A stretch of DNA of 7,479 bases from B8-G4 sp033720735 (GTDB lineage: Bacteria > Bacteroidota > Bacteroidia > Chitinophagales > Saprospiraceae). Each line of letters opens with the position of its first letter. The first letter of the stretch is position 1. Location: contig JAWWBX010000218.1 of the NCBI GenBank assembly GCA_033720735.1, forward strand, positions 1-7,479, given 5' to 3'. Shown in pieces: positions 1 through 5,095 of the stretch. A program made the position numbers and the translations under genes. The notes below the pieces were generated by a model that worked only from the letters and a program-made list of their open reading frames with translations, was not told where the DNA came from and made no database searches.

Positions 1-50
1 TCAATTGAATTTCACGTCCGTAAAGCGTGTCTCCTAAATCAGCTGTTCCA

Positions 51-572
51 ATGAAAACTCCTGTTAAACTTGTACTCCTGGCAACTCTGGGTTTCACAAG
101 TTGTATACCTCAAGAGCGGCCAATGACAAACACTTCAACTCCAAATACATTCATACATCAATTTGTCGGCTCGTGGGAACTCAAGCAATGGGTCGTCGAG
201 CGCAGCGATGGGCAGACTGCCTTCCCGTTTGGCGAAGATGCACAAGGACGCATCGCCTACGATGCCTTTGGCAACATGTCCGTTCAGATCATGCAGCACA
301 ACAGGCCTCCCTTCTCCTCTGATGATCCCCTTGAGGGGCAGCCGGAAGAAGTACTGGAGGCGTACCAAAGTTTTATTGCCTATTGTGGAAGCTATGAGGT
401 CATCGCGGACTCCAATCAGGTGGTGCATCATATTGAGATCAGCTCCTTTCCCAATTGGGCCGGCCAGGAGCAAAGGAGGTACTACGCCTTTACCGGAGAT
501 ACCCTTACCTTGAGCACGGACTTCATTGGATCGCGGCGCCATCAACTCATTTGGGAGAAGATCACGTATTAA
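51..572 (+). CDS. Lipocalin-like domain lipoprotein
   Basis: The 173-residue product matches the lipocalin-like family (Lipocalin_5 type) by its recognisable series of motifs: GSW near residues 40-42, PFGEDAQGRIAYDAFGNMS from about 59, RPPFSSDDPL near 85, and HHIEISSFPNWAGQEQRR at about 126-143, ending with GDTLTLST at 149-156. Members are small beta-barrel proteins whose ligand is generally unknown, so no substrate is proposed. The chosen ATG gives a basic, hydrophobic leader (MKTPVKLVLLATLGFTSC) with a lipobox-like FTSC, predicting a lipid-anchored envelope protein with Cys18 as its first mature residue. An in-frame GTG at 27 would only add eight polar residues before the leader. An in-frame ATG at 123 would give a cytosolic form holding the full domain. 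The family call is firm; the cellular location is an inference, because phenylalanine at lipobox position -3 is atypical. A perfect dyad overlaps its stop codon. Confidence 0.88.
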   Translation: MKTPVKLVLLATLGFTSCIPQERPMTNTSTPNTFIHQFVGSWELKQWVVERSDGQTAFPFGEDAQGRIAYDAFGNMSVQIMQHNRPPFSSDDPLEGQPEEVLEAYQSFIAYCGSYEVIADSNQVVHHIEISSFPNWAGQEQRRYYAFTGDTLTLSTDFIGSRRHQLIWEKITY

Positions 573-596
573 GCTGCTCCCGAAGAATACGTGATC
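560..596 (+). terminator. Perfect 11-bp inverted repeat over the stop codon
   Basis: GATCACGTATT at 560-570 is exactly complementary to AATACGTGATC at 586-596, leaving a 15-base loop. The TAA stop (570-572) sits at the top of the left arm. In RNA this would form a stable hairpin at the end of the lipocalin-like gene. No T-run follows, so it is not a classic intrinsic terminator; it could act as an mRNA 3'-end stabiliser, a weak terminator, or a DNA dyad for a regulator of the next gene. Confidence 0.45.
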
Positions 597-645
597 CTGG
601 CATCATTGCATATCTTGACACTGAATCGACAACCATCAAGCGACC

Positions 646-1011
646 ATGACGACAACACCAGAACACGACCGGCGCATGGCCGAAATGACCTTTGCGTCCG
701 TCTACCCGCACTACGTCACCAAAGTGGAGAAGAAGGGCCGGACTAAAGAAGAACTCCATCAGGTCATCGAATGGCTGACGGGCTATGATGACAAGAAGCT
801 GGCCAAACTCATCGATGACAAGGTGACGTTCGCCACGTTCTTCAAGGGTGCCAAACTGCACCCCAACGCGACGCTGATCAAGGGCGTCATTTGCGGTTAC
901 CGGATCGAGGATATTGAAACGCCGCTGACCAAACAGGTCAGGTACCTCGACAAATTGGTAGACGAACTGGCGAAAGGCCGGAAAATGGAGAAGATCCTGC
1001 GGACGGCTTGA
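646..1011 (+). CDS. DUF2200 family protein
   Basis: This 121-residue protein is a full-length match, from memory of the family, to DUF2200. The hallmark segments are present in order: MTFASVYPHYVTKVEKKGRT (about residues 14-33), the EVIxWLTGYD-type motif seen here as QVIEWLTGYDDKKL (about 39-52), TFATFFKGAKLHPNATLIKGVICGYR (about 61-86), and ETPLTKQVRYLDKLVDELAKGRKMEKIL near the C-terminus. It has no signal peptide or membrane segment, so it is probably cytosolic, and it is rich in lysine. The molecular function of the family is unknown to me, and nothing in the neighbourhood clarifies it. The ATG is the only sensible start; no Shine-Dalgarno is visible. It starts 73 bases after the lipocalin-like gene and is followed by a short repeated sequence. 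Confidence 0.9.
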   Translation: MTTTPEHDRRMAEMTFASVYPHYVTKVEKKGRTKEELHQVIEWLTGYDDKKLAKLIDDKVTFATFFKGAKLHPNATLIKGVICGYRIEDIETPLTKQVRYLDKLVDELAKGRKMEKILRTA

Positions 1012-1040
1012 GATAATGGACAATTGATAATGGAAATGGA
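1012..1040 (+). repeat. Short tandem GATAATGGA repeat
   Basis: GATAATGGA occurs at 1012-1020 and again at 1026-1034 (period 14, separated by CAATT), followed by a partial AATGGA at 1035-1040. It fills most of the gap between the DUF2200 gene and the regulator gene. AT-rich, low-complexity spacers of this kind are, as I recall, frequent in Bacteroidota intergenic DNA. It may be merely a slippage product, and no function is claimed. Confidence 0.5.
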
Positions 1041-1066
1041 AAGTGCCGGAACCGATCAATCGAGTC

Positions 1067-1648
1067 ATGACGACGAAGCCCCTGATCGACTACTTCGAGG
1101 AACATCTTCTGCTTGATGAACAAGAGAAGGCATTCGTAGCACATGTGTTCAAAGTCCGCAGGGTCAAACGCCGGCAATACCTCCTGCAAGAAGGTGAGAT
1201 CAGCCGGCACAACACGTTTGTCATCGAAGGGTGTTTCCGGATGTACATGGTCGACCAAAACGGAAAGGAACACAATCTTCAATTCGCCATCGAGAACTGG
1301 TGGATCGGTGATATCGGCAGTTTTCACAGCGAACAACCAAGTTTGCTCAATATTGAAGCGATTGAAAAATCAATTGTTTTACAAATCAGCAAGGAGGATC
1401 AACTGAGGCTGTTTGTTGAATACCCGAAGTTCAATCGCATTTTCAGAGTAATGACGGAAAATGCGCTCGTCAGTGCTCAAAGAAGGATCCTGCAAAACAT
1501 CAGTTCCACAGCCACGGAGCGATACCTGGACTTCGTGGAACGCTATCCACATTTCTTCAACCGGATCTCCAATGTCCAGATCGCCTCTTACCTGGGTGTG
1601 ACCCCTGAATTTCTCAGTACCATCCGGAAGAAGCTCTCCACATCCTAA
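1067..1648 (+). CDS. Crp/Fnr family transcriptional regulator
   Basis: The 193-residue product has the two-domain layout of Crp/Fnr regulators. Residues ~10-115 form a cyclic-nucleotide-binding-type beta roll, with the early GEISRHNTFVIEGCFRMYM strand pattern (GxxxxxxxFVxxGxxRxY). The rest is a dimerisation helix and a C-terminal helix-turn-helix whose core NVQIASYLGVTPEFLSTIRKK lies at about 168-188, preceded by TATERYLDFVERYP. The phosphate-binding-cassette arginine and GE residues of true cAMP receptors are not recognisable (the region reads WWIGDIGSFHSEQPSLLNIEAIE), and there is no N-terminal cysteine cluster like that of Fnr. The effector is therefore unknown and cAMP binding is doubtful. 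This agrees with Bacteroidota homologues, many of which lack these residues. The ATG at 1067 is preferred over an in-frame GTG at 1043, which only adds eight residues; the choice is uncertain. Operator-like repeats lie just downstream and may be targets. Confidence 0.9.
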   Translation: MTTKPLIDYFEEHLLLDEQEKAFVAHVFKVRRVKRRQYLLQEGEISRHNTFVIEGCFRMYMVDQNGKEHNLQFAIENWWIGDIGSFHSEQPSLLNIEAIEKSIVLQISKEDQLRLFVEYPKFNRIFRVMTENALVSAQRRILQNISSTATERYLDFVERYPHFFNRISNVQIASYLGVTPEFLSTIRKKLSTS

Positions 1649-1666
1649 TTTGGATGGAGTTCTTCC
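1626..1666 (+). terminator. Stop-codon hairpin, probable terminator of the regulator gene
   Basis: GGAAGAA at 1626-1632 pairs with TTCTTCC at 1660-1666. Inside, CATCC (1641-1645) pairs with GGATG (1652-1656), with additional pairing of CTC to GAG (1634-1636/1657-1659), closing on the loop TAATTT, which contains the stop codon. The total is about 15 base pairs with small bulges. A pyrimidine-rich tract (TTCT) follows rather than a clean T-run. A transcription terminator or mRNA-end hairpin is the likeliest reading. Confidence 0.5.
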
Positions 1667-1677
1667 TTCTCGCGACA

Positions 1678-1717
1678 TCTTAAACTACCTTAAGACCATT
1701 TCTTAAACTACCTTATT
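1678..1717 (+). promoter_or_regulatory. Tandem operator-like repeats with Crp/Fnr spacing
   Basis: TCTTAAACTACCTTA occurs perfectly at 1678-1692 and 1701-1715, a period of 23 bases or about two helical turns. The first copy contains the dyad CTTAA-N6-TTAAG (1679-1694), the 5-6-5 half-site geometry used by Crp/Fnr dimers. The second copy reads CTTAA-N6-TTATT, so only its left half is intact. A third, partial copy (TCTTAAACT) lies at 1761-1769, right before the next start codon. The site lies between a Crp/Fnr-type regulator gene and the MBL gene, so it is a candidate operator for that regulator; the link is inferred. Confidence 0.45.
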
Positions 1718-1738
1718 GGAGGCCCAATGGGTGCCTCC
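1718..1738 (+). terminator. GC-rich hairpin upstream of the MBL gene
   Basis: GGAGGC (1718-1723) pairs with GCCTCC (1733-1738), and CC (1724-1725) with GG (1730-1731), leaving an AATG loop and one bulged T. The sequence TGATCTTTGTCTTGTTG follows, T-rich but interrupted. It could be an intrinsic terminator or attenuator in the leader of the downstream gene. Its place directly after the tandem repeats means that a transcript started there would carry it in its 5' leader. Confidence 0.45.
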
Positions 1739-1776
1739 TGATCTTTGTCTTGTTGTTAAATCTTAAACTGCAAGAC

Positions 1777-2778
1777 ATGAAAAAGCATCTGTTATTCATA
1801 CTCATCACAGCCATCTCCGGTATCGCCATCGGACAAAAGCACCTGCAGGACTACGATCCCGTCCTGAAATCAACGTTACAACGCGCCATTCCCGTCGATC
1901 CGGCAAAGGGATATGCGATCGAACAAGTGACACCGTCTGTCTATGTGATCACCGACGGCATCTGGCAATCCGCCGCCGTGGTTGCTGACGAGGAAGTCAT
2001 CCTGATCGATGCGCCGGAGAGCTTTGGAGCACAGATTACAACGGCGGTCAGGTCTGTCACCGACAAGCCCATCACCACCCTGATCTACAGTCATGGCCAC
2101 TCGGATCACATCGGGGGCGCACAGCACCTGGCGGACATCCAGGACCTGAACATCATCGCGCTGACCCCCACCGCGCATTTCCTGAGAGAGCAACAAGACC
2201 CGAGACGGCTGATCCCCACGCAAACGTTTGAAGGCGCCTATGTCCACAAAACAGGAGATCTGGCGATCCATCTCAGCAACCACATGAACTATCACTCGCC
2301 GGAAGGCGATCTGTTCGTCTCGATTCCCAGTGAGCGATTCCTGATGGTGATCGATGTGCTGGCCCCGGGATACGTGCCGTTCAAGAATCTCGACCTCAGC
2401 AACAATGTGCATGCCTATCTCCAGGTCTTTGATCAAATTCTGGCGTACGATTTCGACGTGTTTGTCGGAGGACATCTCACCTCTGTTGGCACGAGGCAGG
2501 ATGTTCTGGAAACGAAAGCATATGTCGAAGATCTGTACCGGACGGTAAAGCGGATCCATGACGAAAGGAACCAGAAGCTCGTTCCGATCATGGCTGAGGC
2601 GGCACAAGAGGTTGGCTGGGACAACAAGTACCTGCTCTTTAAGGTATTTCTCGATCAGATCATCGAGGAAAGTGCCCTGGAAATTGAAAGCCGGTGGTCC
2701 GATCGACTGGCGGGGGTCGACGTCTGGTCGAGAAGTCACGCCTCAACAATGCTCAACTATATCCGGTGGGATGATTGA
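1777..2778 (+). CDS. Secreted MBL-fold metallo-hydrolase
   Basis: The 333-residue product is a metallo-beta-lactamase-fold hydrolase. The zinc motif HGHSDH lies at residues 106-111. Other expected ligands are in H173-S-P-E-G-D178, Asp193 in the strand MVIDVLAPGY, and His233 in VGGHLTSVG. A helical C-terminal stretch from about 250 ends in a run including RLAGVDVWSRSH. The leader MKKHLLFILITAISGIAIGQ is a typical signal peptide with cleavage after GQ or nearby, so the enzyme is probably periplasmic or secreted. The ATG is chosen because it starts this leader; the in-frame TTG at 1750 would put nine unsuitable residues in front. The family covers lactonases, beta-lactamases, thioester and sulfate ester hydrolases, so the substrate cannot be told. 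Its promoter region contains the tandem repeats, suggesting control by the neighbouring Crp/Fnr protein. An NTF2-like gene follows 92 bases downstream. Confidence 0.9.
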   Translation: MKKHLLFILITAISGIAIGQKHLQDYDPVLKSTLQRAIPVDPAKGYAIEQVTPSVYVITDGIWQSAAVVADEEVILIDAPESFGAQITTAVRSVTDKPITTLIYSHGHSDHIGGAQHLADIQDLNIIALTPTAHFLREQQDPRRLIPTQTFEGAYVHKTGDLAIHLSNHMNYHSPEGDLFVSIPSERFLMVIDVLAPGYVPFKNLDLSNNVHAYLQVFDQILAYDFDVFVGGHLTSVGTRQDVLETKAYVEDLYRTVKRIHDERNQKLVPIMAEAAQEVGWDNKYLLFKVFLDQIIEESALEIESRWSDRLAGVDVWSRSHASTMLNYIRWDD

Positions 2779-2870
2779 CGCATGCCAACCCATCTGAATT
2801 CACATGATGACAGGGCCACGCACCTAACGTCAAATGATTCTCCCTGACAACCAACCAAAATCCATGCATC

Positions 2871-3266
2871 ATGCAAAAGGAAGCAAAGCAGCACATCGAA
2901 GCACTCCTGAATACGTACCAGCAATCGTTGAACTCCTCCGACCCGGAACTGGCACAAAGCCTGTACACCAGGGACGGGGTTTTCATTCCGTCGGAGGCGC
3001 CTTCGGCCATCGGTACAGAGCAGATCGGTAAATCCTACACATTCATTTTTTCACAAATCCGGCTGAACATCGCGTTCTTCATTGAAGAGATCGTGGTGGA
3101 CAACCACCTGGCCTTTGCCACTACAACGTCCCAGGGCACCGCGTTGATCCATGCCACCGGACAAACTGTCCCGGAAGAAAACCGGGAGCTTTTCGTGTTC
3201 GAAAAAGTACAGGATCAATGGAAGATCGCGCGCTACATGTTTAACAAGATGAGTTCACCGCAGTAA
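2871..3266 (+). CDS. NTF2-like / SnoaL-type small protein (DUF4440-like)
   Basis: This 131-residue protein has the NTF2-like fold signature of DUF4440/SgcJ-type proteins. An N-terminal helix pair (EAKQHIEALLNTYQQSLNSS) is followed by ALYTRDGVFIPSEAP-like sequence, here AQSLYTRDGVFIPSEAPSAI (about residues 27-46), then a central helix GKSYTFIFSQIRLNI. The paired strands IVVDNHLAFATTTSQGTALI and ELFVFEKVQDQWKIARYMFNKM close the cone. Such proteins act as small ligand-binding or isomerase-like domains, and most are uncharacterised. There is no signal peptide, so it is probably cytosolic. The ATG at 2871 is used; another ATG at 2864 is out of frame. It follows the MBL gene by 92 bases on the same strand and could be co-transcribed. 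A functional link is not shown. Confidence 0.85.
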   Translation: MQKEAKQHIEALLNTYQQSLNSSDPELAQSLYTRDGVFIPSEAPSAIGTEQIGKSYTFIFSQIRLNIAFFIEEIVVDNHLAFATTTSQGTALIHATGQTVPEENRELFVFEKVQDQWKIARYMFNKMSSPQ

Positions 3267-3351
3267 GAGTGCCTGTGCCCCGGCTCCATTATTCCGCAGT
3301 TTGGATATGACGAACAGCGGCAAGAGGCGCGGCGATCTCAGGGAACACAAG

Positions 3352-3401
3352 AGCTGCCGGGACCGGCGGCATCATTGAATCGGCAGCTGCTGCGCCGGTC
3401 C
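3352..3401 (+). other. Interleaved inverted repeats in the leader of the alpha/beta hydrolase gene
   Basis: AGCTGCCG (3352-3359) is exactly complementary to CGGCAGCT (3381-3388). Immediately following the first arm, GGACCGGCG (3360-3368) is exactly complementary to CGCCGGTCC (3393-3401). The arms alternate left-left-right-right, so the two stems are interlocked, a pseudoknot-like topology, or else form in competition. The 5'-leader is 228 bases long. Either a structured leader or a terminator of the upstream gene is possible; no known riboswitch is recognised. Confidence 0.4.
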
Positions 3402-3494
3402 GGAATCATACGGCTTTTCGCATTAGCGCTATCTTGGTAACGAACAATCCGGATCAGGCTCCCAGACTGAAAAGTGGGGGTGTTGAGAACCAAC

Positions 3495-4967
3495 ATGACA
3501 AAACACCTGCCCCTGGCACTGATGATCCTGGCGAGCAGTGTACTCGGTTGCACTGAGATGCCGGTCAAAAATGAGATCTACGATCGCCTGTCCTGGCACA
3601 GGCCTGGTGGATTTCAGGATTCACTGCTGGTCGGCACACTGGAAGTCTTTGAGAATCGCGAGACGCAAACCGGTCGGATGATCCCCCTCTTTGTCGCCGT
3701 GACCCCTGCCCTGGTTCGGGACAGCCTGCAGGAGCCGATCTTCATCATTGATGGCGGGCCGGGCATCGGTGTGTCACATCAGGCGTATTTCTACACGGAA
3801 CTCGATACCACCTACCGGCGCTATCACGACATCGTGTTTGTTGATGCGCGGGGAACCGGCCGGTCCAGCCCCCTGCACTGCCCAGCACTCCAAAGCAAGC
3901 GCAGTCCTGCTGAGTATTTTTCCCATCCCTTCCCGCAAGAGGAGCTGGAGGCCTGCCTGGAGATGTACCGGGATTCCGTTGACTTGAATTTCTATCAAAC
4001 CAAATACCTGGTCGAGGACCTTGAAGAGGTGCGCCGGTGGCTTGGCTACGACCAGATCAATCTCCTGGGGATCTCATTCGGTGGCAAGGTGGCACTGATG
4101 TACATGGACCGCCACCCATCCTCCATCCACCGGGTGGTCCTGCACGCCCCGGATGGGCCGAATATTGATCATCTGTCCATGCGCGGCAGATCCGGTCAGC
4201 AGGCACTGGAAGTCTTGTTCCAGTACTGTAGGGAAGATCCTGCCTGCCATGCGCAGTATCCGAATCTCTCTCAGGAATTTCAGGCGCTGATGGCCAGGTT
4301 ACAGGAATCCGATTTGACCACCGAGGTGGCGGTTGACGACTCCCTCCAGGCGGTTCACCTCGCATGGCCTCCTGTCGCCGCCAAGATCGTTGAGATGCTG
4401 TATGAAGATTTGAGTTACATTCAAATCCCTTTCATCATTCACGAGGCCTATCTGGAAAACTACCAGCCTCTGCTGGAGGCGATGCACGTGACCAGCACCG
4501 ATACCAACTATTTCTACGCGGATGGCATGTGGCTCTCCAACGTTTGTGCAGAAGACGTTCCGCAGGCCATCATAAACTACGACGCGGCAGAAACCGCCAC
4601 GTTTTTGGGTGACTACATCTATCAAACCCGCCGTGACGCCTGCCGGTATTGGCCCGTTACCCCGGCAGACGAAAGCGCATATGCATCCGTCGTTTCTGAC
4701 ATCCCTACCCTGATCCTCTCAGGCCAACTGGATCCGGTCACTCCTCCCGAGACAGGTGCGGAAATCGCTGGCAGGTTGTCCCAGAGCAGACATATCATCC
4801 TTCCCTATATGGGACATATGATCGCCGCGCTTTCCAACATGGGCTGTTATGATACCTACGTTCTGTCCTTCCTCGAGGGTCGGGAGGATCAGGCCAGCGT
4901 GGATTGCTTTGATGAAATGAAACCGATGCCATTCAAAGTCGCAGCCATGCAAGACGGCTCGGAATGA
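3495..4967 (+). CDS. Lipoprotein alpha/beta hydrolase, S33 (tripeptidyl aminopeptidase-like) family
   Basis: The 490-residue product is an exported alpha/beta hydrolase of the S33/TAP type, which cleave N-terminal peptides or related amides. The oxyanion-hole loop IIDGGPGIG lies around residue 84-92, then VDARGTGRSSPLHC at ~116-129. The nucleophile elbow GISFGG puts Ser194 at the centre. The C-terminal TAP-like segment has Asp413 in SGQLDPVTPP and His441 in MGHM, giving a complete triad. Cysteines in CPAL, CREDPAC, NVCAEDVP, DACRYWP and near the C-terminus look like extracytoplasmic disulfides. The leader MTKHLPLALMILASSVLGC has a lipobox-like VLGC, with Cys19 the probable lipid-anchored first residue. 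The in-frame GTG at 3474 would add seven residues without purpose. Substrate is unknown: amino-terminal peptidase is most likely, esterase or proline iminopeptidase activity possible. Confidence 0.9.
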   Translation: MTKHLPLALMILASSVLGCTEMPVKNEIYDRLSWHRPGGFQDSLLVGTLEVFENRETQTGRMIPLFVAVTPALVRDSLQEPIFIIDGGPGIGVSHQAYFYTELDTTYRRYHDIVFVDARGTGRSSPLHCPALQSKRSPAEYFSHPFPQEELEACLEMYRDSVDLNFYQTKYLVEDLEEVRRWLGYDQINLLGISFGGKVALMYMDRHPSSIHRVVLHAPDGPNIDHLSMRGRSGQQALEVLFQYCREDPACHAQYPNLSQEFQALMARLQESDLTTEVAVDDSLQAVHLAWPPVAAKIVEMLYEDLSYIQIPFIIHEAYLENYQPLLEAMHVTSTDTNYFYADGMWLSNVCAEDVPQAIINYDAAETATFLGDYIYQTRRDACRYWPVTPADESAYASVVSDIPTLILSGQLDPVTPPETGAEIAGRLSQSRHIILPYMGHMIAALSNMGCYDTYVLSFLEGREDQASVDCFDEMKPMPFKVAAMQDGSE

Positions 4968-4971
4968 CAGA

Positions 4972-4998
4972 CGCGCAAGGAGCCATGGTTCATGCGCG
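4972..4998 (+). terminator. Hairpin after the alpha/beta hydrolase gene
   Basis: CGCGCA (4972-4977) pairs with TGCGCG (4993-4998), then after an A/A mismatch GGA (4979-4981) pairs with TTC (4989-4991, one G-T wobble), leaving a 7-base loop. It begins five bases past the stop codon. There is no T-run after it, so termination is uncertain; it may just stabilise the mRNA end. Confidence 0.35.
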
Positions 4999-5095
4999 AC
5001 CTGTCCACGGATCTCATCAGCAGCATGCGGAGAGATCATGAATTGCTATCTTATCCAACCGTAAACCGATCTCATTCACCTCGGGACACCTGCGT

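Noticed and set aside
562..1068. 168-codon minus-strand frame opposite the DUF2200 gene
   Set aside because: The + strand DUF2200 match is clear over its full length; the antisense product is unrecognisable.
1743..1772. Possible Bacteroidota promoter (TTTG followed by a TA-rich box) before the MBL gene
   Set aside because: A TTTG is present at 1744-1747 but no TAnnTTTG box occurs at the expected distance.
1750..1776. TTG start upstream of the MBL gene
   Set aside because: It adds nine residues before a standard signal peptide and runs through the partial third repeat.
1876..2739. 287-codon open frame on the minus strand
   Set aside because: It lies fully inside the MBL gene in antisense; its translation has no domain sense and is explained by the codon bias of the + strand gene.
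3258..3300. CCGCAGT direct repeat after the NTF2-like gene
   Set aside because: Only seven bases long and occurring twice; expected by chance in this composition.
3430..3437. TATCTTGG as a -7 box for the alpha/beta hydrolase gene
   Set aside because: It resembles TAnnTTTG only partly and there is no TTTG at the right distance upstream.
3474..3494. GTG start upstream of the alpha/beta hydrolase
   Set aside because: It adds MGVLRTN before a complete lipoprotein leader, so the ATG at 3495 is the better start.
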